From Streptococcus sp. (GTDB lineage: Bacteria > Bacillota > Bacilli > Lactobacillales > Streptococcaceae), in assembly GCF_030825805.1 (NCBI RefSeq), contig NZ_JAPJPF010000009.1:13371-46081 (forward strand): a DNA stretch of 32,711 nt, read 5' to 3'. The notes beneath the pieces are model-generated. The model was not told the DNA's origin. It saw only the letters and a list, made by a program, of their open reading frames with translations, and made no database searches. The stretch's first letter is position 1. Each line of letters begins with the position of its first letter. Below, one piece after another: positions 26,558 through 32,711 of this stretch. The translations under genes were made by a program, and so were the position numbers.

Positions 26558-26577
26558 TGTTATAATTTATTGTATCA
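26558..26577. promoter_or_regulatory. Two abutting divergent extended -10 promoters (ansA and HAD fusion)
   Basis: Plus strand: TGTTATAAT at 26558-26566. Minus strand: TGATACAAT at 26577-26569. The two -10 hexamers are separated by two bases. Each promoter's upstream DNA lies in the other's leader, so polymerase on one should exclude the other. Confidence 0.5.
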
Positions 26578-26601
26578 TAAAACGGAAAGAAAGCAGTCAT
26601 C

Positions 26602-28014
26602 ATGGAAATAAAAGCGGTCTTTTTTGACATTGACGGTACCTTAGTCAATGATAGTCGAATGGTCTTAAAGTCAACCGAAAAAGCCATTCGCTCCTTAAAG
26701 GAACAAGGAATTTTTGTTGGTTTGGCAACAGGGCGAGGACCCTTCTTTGTTCGTCCTTTTATCGAGCGCTATGACTTTGATTTTGCAGTCACCTATAATG
26801 GTCAGTATATTTTTACCAAGGATAAGATCTTATCTGCTTCTCCAATTGATAAGAATAATCTTCGTCACTTGATTGACTATGCAAAGAAACATCGCATCGA
26901 AATCGCCTTAGGAACAGAAGATGGAGTTGAGGGTTCGCGCATTATGAGTTTTGGTCTGAGTCCGATTTCTCTATGGTCTGCACGATTTGTACCAAAAGGC
27001 TTTTCGAAGGCAGTTAGTAAAGGCTTCAACAAGGTGGTTAGCAAGGTTGTCCCTCAGGACCAAAAGCAACTGCAACAAATTGCTCAAGGACCAGTTTATC
27101 AGGTTCTCTTATTAGCTAGTCCTAAAGACACCCAAAAAGTTGAGCAAGCTTTTCCTGATTTAAAATTTACGCGTTCCAGTCCCTTTGCGGCAGATGTTAT
27201 CAACCCTGGTAACTCAAAAATGGAGGGGATTCGGATTGTAGGAGAAGAATTTGGCTTCTCGATGGACCAAGTGATGGCCTTTGGAGATTCGGATAATGAC
27301 TTAGAGATGCTCTCGGGTGTTGGCTTATCGATTGCGATGGGCAATGGAACCAGCAGGGTCAAAGAAGTTGCTCAGCACACAACGACCAGTAATACCAAAG
27401 ACGGAATTCAAAAAGCTCTGGAACATTTTGGTATTATCACGGATCAGTCACTTTTTGTCAGTCGTGATGACCACTTTAATAAGGTCAAAGCCTTCCATCA
27501 ACTCATGGATGGTCAAACCCAGGAAGAACCAAAGGCCTGGGACAATCAAGAGGCTATTTACCGAACCATGTTTAAGCAGGAAGAATTGGTTGAATTTATA
27601 CGGGCTGCCAGCAAAGACGAAGCAACCTTTGATCGTTCAATTGAAAGCTTGCATCAAGCCCTAGATGAGGCAGCTAATAAGGTTCGTAGCAAACATCCAG
27701 CTGAGATCTCCTTGGTGGGGCAAGTTGATGCCTTGATTGATACGCTGTATCTGACTTATGGTAGTTTTGTTCTAATGGGGGTTGATCCTGAAGAGGTCTT
27801 TGAGATTGTTCACCGCGCCAATATGGGGAAAATTTTCCCAGATGGTCAGGCACACTTTGATGAAGTCACGCATAAAATTTTAAAACCAGACGACTGGGAA
27901 GAAAAGTATGCACCTGAGCCAGCCATTCAAAAAGAGCTGGAACGGCAAATCAAAGCTTATCAAAAACATTGTTCTGAAAAAACAGTAGAATCTGAAGAAA
28001 CTAAAAAGGTGTGA
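26602..28014 (+). CDS. Cof-type HAD phosphatase fused to a PRA-PH/MazG-like helical domain
   Basis: This 470-residue protein is much longer than a normal Cof-type HAD (about 270). Residues 1-275 are a complete HAD-IIB phosphatase: FFDIDGTLVND (nucleophile Asp), and AFGDSDNDLEM near residue 228. From about residue 290 a helical domain follows, with VGQVDALIDTLYLTYG, PEEVFEIVHRANMGKI and THKILKPDDW. Those patterns resemble all-alpha NTP pyrophosphatases (MazG/HisE-like). If so, one protein could convert a nucleotide to the monophosphate and then dephosphorylate it, perhaps for house-cleaning; this is inference. The Shine-Dalgarno sequence is weak. Streptococcal relatives with this length exist as far as I know. 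Confidence 0.85.
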   Translation: MEIKAVFFDIDGTLVNDSRMVLKSTEKAIRSLKEQGIFVGLATGRGPFFVRPFIERYDFDFAVTYNGQYIFTKDKILSASPIDKNNLRHLIDYAKKHRIEIALGTEDGVEGSRIMSFGLSPISLWSARFVPKGFSKAVSKGFNKVVSKVVPQDQKQLQQIAQGPVYQVLLLASPKDTQKVEQAFPDLKFTRSSPFAADVINPGNSKMEGIRIVGEEFGFSMDQVMAFGDSDNDLEMLSGVGLSIAMGNGTSRVKEVAQHTTTSNTKDGIQKALEHFGIITDQSLFVSRDDHFNKVKAFHQLMDGQTQEEPKAWDNQEAIYRTMFKQEELVEFIRAASKDEATFDRSIESLHQALDEAANKVRSKHPAEISLVGQVDALIDTLYLTYGSFVLMGVDPEEVFEIVHRANMGKIFPDGQAHFDEVTHKILKPDDWEEKYAPEPAIQKELERQIKAYQKHCSEKTVESEETKKV

Positions 28015-28050
28015 GGAAATTCATTTTCCTTCACACCTTTTTGTTTTTTT
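28003..28050. terminator. Bidirectional terminator between the HAD-fusion and usp genes
   Basis: AAAAAGGTGTGA (28003-28014) pairs with TCACACCTTTTT (28031-28042), extended by GGAAA/TTTCC around a small loop with one bulge, then TTGTTTTTTT. The HAD-fusion stop codon lies in the 5' arm. A-runs on the other side make it work in both directions. Confidence 0.88.
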
Positions 28051-28057
28051 ATAAAGT

Positions 28058-28510
28058 TTATAAGGTCTTTTCTGGCTCACGAACCACTAACAAATCGACT
28101 TTGGCATGGCGGAGAATGTATTCAGAGGAAGACCCGACTAGTAAACGTTCAAAAGCATTTAGACCAGTTGCCCCAACCATGATGAGATCAACTCCCTCTG
28201 CATCAGGGATATCAGTCGCTAAGAGGACTTTTGGATTCCCCATTTCAATCACCGAAGCAATGTTTTGGACACCGGCTTCTTTAGCACGCTTGATATACCC
28301 TTCTAATAGTTCATTAGCTTCTGTTTGGAATCCTTCATACACCTCAGCATCAAAACTAGAGACACTTTGTAAGGCACGTGTATCAACGACATGAGCAAGG
28401 GTAAGTTTAGATCCGTTTCGCAACGCAACATTGACCCCTTTCTCAAAAGCAAGTTCAGCTTCGCGAGATCCATCAACTGCAACCATGATGTTTTCGTATT
28501 TTTGAGACAT
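28058..28510 (-). CDS. Universal stress protein (UspA family)
   Basis: A 150-residue single-domain UspA protein. It begins with the NIMVAVDGSREAELAF nucleotide-binding strand. It ends with the G-x2-G-x9-G-S motif (GATGLNAFERLLVGSS) of ATP-binding members, so it is likely of the ATP-binding type. A very strong AAAGGAGG precedes the ATG at 28510. It is a single gene, divergent from alaT. The specific role is unknown; the family helps survival under stress. Confidence 0.92.
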   Translation of the reverse strand: MSQKYENIMVAVDGSREAELAFEKGVNVALRNGSKLTLAHVVDTRALQSVSSFDAEVYEGFQTEANELLEGYIKRAKEAGVQNIASVIEMGNPKVLLATDIPDAEGVDLIMVGATGLNAFERLLVGSSSEYILRHAKVDLLVVREPEKTL

Positions 28511-28576
28511 GTTCCGTCCTCCTTTACTGCTTGAAAACGTGAAAAGAAATGGAAGAACCCATTTATGTTACCTATA

Positions 28577-28605
28577 ATTATATTTTAAACCTTTTACCAT
28601 AGAAA
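28577..28605 (-). promoter_or_regulatory. Possible usp promoter
   Basis: On the minus strand a perfect TATAAT (28582-28577) with a weak TTTCTA 17 bp upstream. The leader would be about 60 bases. Confidence 0.4.
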
Positions 28606-28633
28606 GTAAAGGTCAAATCAGATATCTATAGGA

Positions 28634-28650
28634 TTTCATTGAGAATGAAA
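28634..28650. promoter_or_regulatory. Perfect inverted repeat in the usp-alaT gap
   Basis: TTTCATT and AATGAAA are separated by GAG: a perfect 7-bp palindrome ending 12 bp upstream of the alaT -35. It may be an operator of an unknown regulator; it does not match the CodY box or a cre site. Confidence 0.4.
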
Positions 28651-28662
28651 GAGGTTGCTCAG

Positions 28663-28691
28663 TTGTACTCCAGATTAACTAGTGGTATAAT
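28663..28691 (+). promoter_or_regulatory. Promoter of alaT
   Basis: TTGTAC (28663-28668), a 17-bp spacer, then TATAAT (28686-28691) with extended TG at 28683-28684. Confidence 0.75.
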
Positions 28692-28722
28692 GGAAGCAGT
28701 TTGATAAAGTGAGGAAAAAATC

Positions 28723-29937
28723 ATGAAAGAATACAATAAGTCCGTCAAGCTAGAGCACGTTGCTTACGATATTCGTGGTCCAGTCTTAGAAGAAGCGATG
28801 CGCATGCGGGCAAACGGGGAGAAAATCCTTCGCTTAAATACAGGAAATCCGGCTGAATTTGGGTTCACGGCTCCCGACGAAGTCATTCATGATTTGATTA
28901 TGAATGCTCGGGATAGTGAAGGGTATTCGGATTCAAAAGGAATTTTTTCTGCCCGTAAGGCCATTATGCAGTATAGCCAATTGAAAAAGATTCCGAATGT
29001 TGAGATTGATGATATCTATATCGGAAATGGTGTCAGTGAGTTGATTGTGATGTCCATGCAAGGCTTGCTGGATAATGGAGATGAAGTACTTGTGCCAATG
29101 CCAGACTATCCTCTTTGGACAGCAGCGGTCAGCCTAGCAGGTGGAAATGCAGTACACTATGTTTGTGATGAAGAGGCTGAGTGGTATCCTGATATTGATG
29201 ATATCAAGTCGAAAATCACTTCAAACACCAAGGCTATCGTCGTGATTAACCCAAATAACCCGACCGGAGCTCTCTATCCAGATGAGATTCTTTTGGAAAT
29301 TGTCGAAATTGCTCGTCAACATGGCTTGATTATCTTTGCAGATGAAATTTATGATCGCTTGGTCATGGATGGTGCCAAACACACAGCCATTGCTAGTCTC
29401 GCGCCAGATTTGTTCTGTGTCAGCATGAACGGTTTGTCCAAATCACACCGCATCGCGGGCTTCCGTGTGGGCTGGATGGTCTTGTCTGGACCAAAACACC
29501 ATGTGAAGGGCTATATCGAAGGGCTCAATATGCTCTCCAATATGCGTCTGTGTTCAAACGTCTTGGCCCAACAAGTGGTTCAGACTTCTTTGGGAGGCTA
29601 CCAGTCAGTGGACGAACTCTTGCTCCCAGGTGGTCGAATCTACGAGCAACGGAACTTTATCTACAAGGCCATCAACGATATCCCAGGGCTTTCAGCTGTC
29701 AAACCAAAAGCTGGTCTTTATATCTTCCCTAAGATTGATCGTGAAATGTACCGGGTAGATGATGATGAGCAGTTTGTCTTGAATTTCTTAAAACAAGAAA
29801 AGGTTCTCTTGGTTCACGGACGTGGATTCAACTGGAAAGAGCCGGATCATTTCCGGATTGTTTACCTTCCTCGAGTAGAAGAATTGGCTCAAATTCAAGA
29901 GAAGATGACTCGTTTCTTAAAACAATACAAACGATAA
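28723..29937 (+). CDS. alaT: PLP-dependent aminotransferase (AlaT-type)
   Basis: A fold-type I class I/II aminotransferase of 404 residues. PLP Lys240 lies in SMNGLSKSHRIAGFRVGW; the NPNNPTGALY loop (Asn178 region), Asp207 in FADEIY and a C-terminal Arg (HFRIVYLP) complete the site. Streptococcal orthologues are annotated AlaT, expected to move amino groups between alanine and 2-oxoglutarate. Other aminotransferase specificities are hard to exclude from sequence. It is a single gene with its own promoter and terminator, directly upstream of codY. Confidence 0.9.
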   Translation: MKEYNKSVKLEHVAYDIRGPVLEEAMRMRANGEKILRLNTGNPAEFGFTAPDEVIHDLIMNARDSEGYSDSKGIFSARKAIMQYSQLKKIPNVEIDDIYIGNGVSELIVMSMQGLLDNGDEVLVPMPDYPLWTAAVSLAGGNAVHYVCDEEAEWYPDIDDIKSKITSNTKAIVVINPNNPTGALYPDEILLEIVEIARQHGLIIFADEIYDRLVMDGAKHTAIASLAPDLFCVSMNGLSKSHRIAGFRVGWMVLSGPKHHVKGYIEGLNMLSNMRLCSNVLAQQVVQTSLGGYQSVDELLLPGGRIYEQRNFIYKAINDIPGLSAVKPKAGLYIFPKIDREMYRVDDDEQFVLNFLKQEKVLLVHGRGFNWKEPDHFRIVYLPRVEELAQIQEKMTRFLKQYKR

Positions 29938-29944
29938 GTGTAAG

Positions 29945-29974
29945 AGAAATCGCTATTAGGCGGTTTCTTTTTTT
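29945..29974 (+). terminator. Intrinsic terminator after alaT
   Basis: AGAAATCGC (29945-29953) pairs with GCGGTTTCT (29960-29968), with one G-U pair, followed by a run of seven T. Confidence 0.85.
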
Positions 29975-30048
29975 GAATGAATCCAGCGAATATTTTGTTA
30001 CATAAGGCTAATTTTTCTGAATTGAATAGAATTGTAGAAAAAATAAAT

Positions 30049-30063
30049 AATTTTCAGATAATT
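30049..30063. promoter_or_regulatory. CodY box upstream of codY
   Basis: AATTTTCAGATAATT matches the CodY consensus AATTTTCWGAAAATT at 14 of 15 positions. It lies three bases upstream of the codY -35, a position suited to autoregulation. A weaker half-site-like sequence lies at 30010-30023. Confidence 0.75.
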
Positions 30064-30066
30064 TGA

Positions 30067-30095
30067 TTGAAATTCCCTCACTTATATGATATACT
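30067..30095 (+). promoter_or_regulatory. Promoter of codY
   Basis: TTGAAA (30067-30072), a 17-bp spacer, then TATACT (30090-30095) with extended TG at 30087-30088. Confidence 0.75.
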
Positions 30096-30121
30096 TTAGC
30101 TGACTACATGCGAGGTTTATT

Positions 30122-30910
30122 ATGGCTAAATTATTAGAAAAAACGAGAAAAATTACATCTATCTTGAAACGTTCTGAAGAACAGTTGCAAGATGAAATGC
30201 CTTATAATGCAATTGCCCGTCAACTGGCTGATATCATTCATTGTAATGCTTGTATTATTAATAGCAAGGGAACTCTTCTAGGTTATTTCATGCGCTACAA
30301 AACCAATAATGACCGGGTTGAGGCTTTTTTTGACAATAAAAAATTACCTGAAGATTATGCGAAAGCGGCCAGTTTAGTCTATGATACAGAGGCGAATTTA
30401 GATGTAGATCACGATTTAAGTATCTTTCCAGTAGAGACAAAGTCTGATTTTCCTGATGGGTTGACAACGATTGCTCCCATCCATGTATCTGGGATTCGTT
30501 TGGGGTCTTTGATTATTTGGCGCAATGATAAGGAATTTGCGGATGATGATTTGATTTTGGTTGAGATTGCTAGTACCGTAGTTGGGATTCAAATGTTGAA
30601 CTTCCAACGAGAGGAAGATGAGAAAAATATTCGTCGCCGGACTGCGGTCAATATGGCTGTCAATACCTTGTCCTATTCAGAATTGCGGGCAGTTTCCGCT
30701 ATCCTTAGTGAATTGAAGGGAAATGAAGGGCAGTTAACTGCTTCCGTGATTGCGGATCGGATTGGTATTACCCGCTCTGTGATTGTCAATGCGCTTCGGA
30801 AATTGGAATCAGCTGGTATTATTGAAAGTCGTTCACTCGGGATGAAGGGAACTTATCTCAAAGTTTTGATCCCGGATATTTTTGAAGAAATTAAGAAAAG
30901 AGACTACTAA
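30122..30910 (+). CDS. codY: Global nutrient-responsive regulator CodY
   Basis: CodY represses amino-acid and transport genes when branched-chain amino acids (and GTP in some genera) are plentiful. The 262-residue protein has the N-terminal GAF domain (to about residue 155), a linker helix, and a winged helix-turn-helix with [19 protein letters not shown] near residues 205-225. GAGG precedes the ATG. Its stop codon shares one base with the start of the next gene, so the two are coupled. The CodY box upstream suggests autoregulation. Confidence 0.97.
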   Translation: MAKLLEKTRKITSILKRSEEQLQDEMPYNAIARQLADIIHCNACIINSKGTLLGYFMRYKTNNDRVEAFFDNKKLPEDYAKAASLVYDTEANLDVDHDLSIFPVETKSDFPDGLTTIAPIHVSGIRLGSLIIWRNDKEFADDDLILVEIASTVVGIQMLNFQREEDEKNIRRRTAVNMAVNTLSYSELRAVSAILSELKGNEGQLTASVIADRIGITRSVIVNALRKLESAGIIESRSLGMKGTYLKVLIPDIFEEIKKRDY

Positions 30911-31479
30911 TGAGCAAAGCATTAATTTCGATTGACTACACCGTTGATTTTGTAGCGGATGAAGGTAAACTAACGGCAGGAGCTCCCGCCCAAGCCATTT
31001 CTGAGAGCATTGCCCAGGTGACCCAATTAGCCTTTGATCAAGGAGCCTATGTCTTTTTTGCTATTGATGCACATGATATAGACGACCCCTTTCATCCAGA
31101 AAGCAAGCTCTTCCCACCCCATAATATTATTGGGACTAGTGGACGGGATTTGTACGGTCCCTTAGCTGATTTTTATCGGGAGCACAAAGCGGATCCACGC
31201 GTCTTTTGGATGGACAAGCGTCATTATTCTGCTTTTTCAGGAACGGACTTGGATATCCGCCTCCGGGAACGTGGCGTAGATACCGTTATTTTAACGGGAG
31301 TCTTAACGGACATTTGTGTCCTCCATACAGCAGTGGATGCCTATAATTTGGGCTATCAGATTGAAGTGGTCGCGCCTGCAGTGGCGTCGCTTACTCCTGA
31401 AAATCACCAGTTTGCTTTAAATCATTTCAAACATGTTTTGGGAGCAAAACTGGTGAATGAACAATTAGAAGAATTGTAA
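30910..31479 (+). CDS. Nicotinamidase-like cysteine hydrolase (isochorismatase superfamily)
   Basis: A 189-residue cysteine hydrolase. The catalytic set is visible: Asp9 (SIDYTVDF), Lys103 (MDKRHYSAF) and Cys136 (TDICVLHT). The D-x-H...H metal site of nicotinamidases is also present (Asp53, His55, His62), along with the KLFPPH...GTSG segment. This favours nicotinamidase (PncA), which converts nicotinamide to nicotinate for NAD salvage, over isochorismatase. It begins on the last base of the codY stop codon; the pairing is common in streptococci and may put NAD salvage in the CodY transcript. A strong terminator follows. Confidence 0.88.
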   Translation: MSKALISIDYTVDFVADEGKLTAGAPAQAISESIAQVTQLAFDQGAYVFFAIDAHDIDDPFHPESKLFPPHNIIGTSGRDLYGPLADFYREHKADPRVFWMDKRHYSAFSGTDLDIRLRERGVDTVILTGVLTDICVLHTAVDAYNLGYQIEVVAPAVASLTPENHQFALNHFKHVLGAKLVNEQLEEL

Positions 31480-31482
31480 GAT

Positions 31483-31535
31483 TAGAGTCCGAGGAGAAAG
31501 GCCTAGTGCCTCCCCTTCCTCGGACTCTATTTTCT
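31483..31535 (+). terminator. Intrinsic terminator after the codY unit
   Basis: A perfect 12-bp stem (TAGAGTCCGAGG at 31483-31494, CCTCGGACTCTA at 31518-31529) with a 23-base loop, then TTTTCTT. Confidence 0.85.
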
Positions 31536-31565
31536 TGCCAAACTACCGCATAAATACTAAAAATA

Positions 31566-31574
31566 TGGTAAAAT
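31566..31574 (+). promoter_or_regulatory. Extended -10 promoter of gatC-gatA
   Basis: TGGTAAAAT is an extended -10, 41 bases before the gatC start. No clear -35 at the usual spacing. Confidence 0.55.
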
Positions 31575-31615
31575 AGAGGGTATTGAAAAATCATCATTTC
31601 ACGAAAGGAAGCAAG

Positions 31616-31918
31616 ATGAAAATTACGCAAGAAGAGGTAACCCACGTTGCCAATCTTTCAAAATTGAAATTCTCTCCAGAAGAGACAGCTGAGTTTGCGA
31701 CAACCTTATCGAAGATTGTTGATATGGTGGAATTGTTGGAAGAAGTGGACACAACCAGTGTGGCCCCAACAACAACCATGGCGGATCGTAAGACCGTATT
31801 GCGTCCGGATATCGCTGAAAAAGGCACTGACCGCGACCGTTTGTTTAAAAATGTACCTGAAAAAGACAATTACTACATCAAGGTGCCAGCTATCCTAGAA
31901 GATGGAGGAGATGCCTAA
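31616..31918 (+). CDS. gatC: Aspartyl/glutamyl-tRNA amidotransferase subunit C
   Basis: GatC is the small subunit of the GatCAB complex that makes Gln-tRNA(Gln) (and Asn-tRNA(Asn)) from the misacylated form. The 100-residue protein has the family pattern: [16 protein letters not shown] near the start, LLEEVDTT in the middle and [11 protein letters not shown] at the end. The frame is open from 31583, but AAAGGAAG before the ATG at 31616 supports the shorter form. It overlaps gatA by one base. Confidence 0.95.
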   Translation: MKITQEEVTHVANLSKLKFSPEETAEFATTLSKIVDMVELLEEVDTTSVAPTTTMADRKTVLRPDIAEKGTDRDRLFKNVPEKDNYYIKVPAILEDGGDA

Positions 31919-32711
31919 TGTCATTCAACCATAAAACCATTGAAGAGTTGCACGACCTCCTTGTCTCTAAGGAAATTTCAGCAACCGAATTGACCCAAGT
32001 GACACTTGATGATATCAAGGCGCGTGAAGAAGCAGTCAATGCCTTTGTGACGGTGGCTGAAGAAGCTGCCCTTGCACAAGCCAAGGCCATTGATGAAAAA
32101 GGGATCGATGCAGATAACCTCTTATCAGGGATTCCACTCGCCGTCAAAGACAATATCTCAACAGATGGCATCTTGACAACTGCAGCTTCAAAAATGCTTT
32201 ACAACTACGAACCTATCTTTGATGCGACAGCGGTTGCTAACGCCAAAGCTAAAGGTATGATTGTCGTTGGTAAGACCAACATGGATGAATTTGCCATGGG
32301 TGGATCTGGTGAGACTTCCTACTATGGGCCAACCAAGAATGCTTGGGACCACATCAAGGTGCCTGGTGGATCTTCTAGTGGTTCAGCAATTGCTGTAGCT
32401 TCAGGACAAGTCCGTTTGTCCCTTGGTTCAGATACCGGTGGTTCTATCCGTCAACCGGCTGCCTTCAACGGAATCGTCGGTCTCAAACCAACGTATGGAA
32501 CAGTTTCTCGTTTCGGTCTCATTGCCTTTGGTAGCTCACTCGACCAAATTGGACCGTTTGCTCCAACCGTTAAGGAAAATGCGCAATTGCTCAATGTCAT
32601 TGCCAGTGCAGATGACAAGGATTCGACTTCTGCACCTGTTCGTGTAGCAGACTTTGCTTCTAAGATTGGTCAAGACATTAAAGGCATGAAGATTGCCCTT
32701 CCTAAGGAATA
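31918..32711 (+). CDS. gatA: Aspartyl/glutamyl-tRNA amidotransferase subunit A (5' part)
   Basis: GatA hydrolyses glutamine and supplies ammonia to GatB. Only the first 264 codons lie in the window; the gene runs off the right edge. The amidase-signature triad is complete: Lys77 in LAVKDN, the cis-Ser in GGSSSGSA, and the Ser nucleophile in [21 protein letters not shown] lies seven bases before the ATG, and the TAATG junction with gatC implies coupled translation. gatB is expected beyond the edge. Confidence 0.97.
   Translation, partial: MSFNHKTIEELHDLLVSKEISATELTQVTLDDIKAREEAVNAFVTVAEEAALAQAKAIDEKGIDADNLLSGIPLAVKDNISTDGILTTAASKMLYNYEPIFDATAVANAKAKGMIVVGKTNMDEFAMGGSGETSYYGPTKNAWDHIKVPGGSSSGSAIAVASGQVRLSLGSDTGGSIRQPAAFNGIVGLKPTYGTVSRFGLIAFGSSLDQIGPFAPTVKENAQLLNVIASADDKDSTSAPVRVADFASKIGQDIKGMKIALPKE

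Noticed and set aside
28011..28394. 127-codon ORF antisense to usp
   Set aside because: It begins in the terminator after the HAD fusion and mirrors the UspA gene.
29977..30066. 29-codon ORF upstream of codY
   Set aside because: It starts right after the alaT terminator T-run without a ribosome binding site and runs through the CodY box.
1..32711. CRISPR array, prophage, transposase, tRNA or rRNA genes
   Set aside because: None seen: the only tandem repeats carry terminator hairpins without spacers, and all long ORFs are core genes.

Overview
The window is a low-GC Firmicute chromosome segment. The organism is almost certainly a Streptococcus of the mitis/sanguinis group; S. parasanguinis or S. 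sanguinis relatives fit, but the species cannot be fixed from this sequence alone. The evidence is protein content and order: uvrA-pepP, efp-Gls24-nusB, a scrR/scrB//scrA/scrK sucrose locus, secA-DAHP synthase-acpS-alr-recG, codY followed by a nicotinamidase-like gene, and gatC-gatA. Ribosome binding sites are strong AAGGAG types, and promoters are often extended -10 (TGnTATAAT) types. I see no tRNA, rRNA, insertion sequence, prophage, integrase or CRISPR array. Nearly all of the window is core housekeeping DNA.

Layout. Bases 1-320 hold a tandem array of about 50-bp units, each ending in a terminator-like hairpin. A GNAT acetyltransferase follows (376-897). On the minus strand lie a DUF1129-type membrane protein and corA, divergent from uvrA (2701). 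Rightward from uvrA come pepP, efp, a Gls24-family protein and nusB. The sucrose locus occupies 8335-14128: scrB-scrR run leftward, scrA and scrK rightward, with LacI-type operator sequences in the shared control region and before scrK. Then come a peptide-deformylase-like gene that lacks the catalytic Gln, a PAP2 phosphatase, a structured 313-bp intergenic element, queG (minus), manA, secA, a single DAHP synthase, acpS, alr and recG. After recG lie a second copy of a 183-bp intergenic repeat and a possible 20-residue peptide gene. The right end holds an asparaginase (minus) divergent from a HAD/NTP-pyrophosphatase-like fusion, a universal stress protein (minus), alaT, codY with a CodY box, a nicotinamidase-like hydrolase, gatC and the first 794 bases of gatA.

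How the genes work together. ScrA imports and phosphorylates sucrose, ScrB cleaves sucrose-6-phosphate, ScrK phosphorylates the released fructose, and ScrR probably represses the set. ManA links mannose-6-phosphate to the same fructose-6-phosphate pool. CodY, AlaT and asparaginase belong to amino-acid metabolism. SecA, AcpS, Alr, RecG, UvrA, EF-P, NusB, QueG and GatCA are export, lipid, wall, repair and translation functions.

The least ordinary DNA is intergenic: the tandem hairpin array at the left edge, the two 183-bp repeats, the element at 15236-15548 bounded by outward-facing terminators, and the candidate small hydrophobic peptide gene at 25467-25529. I found no multi-gene system that looks novel.
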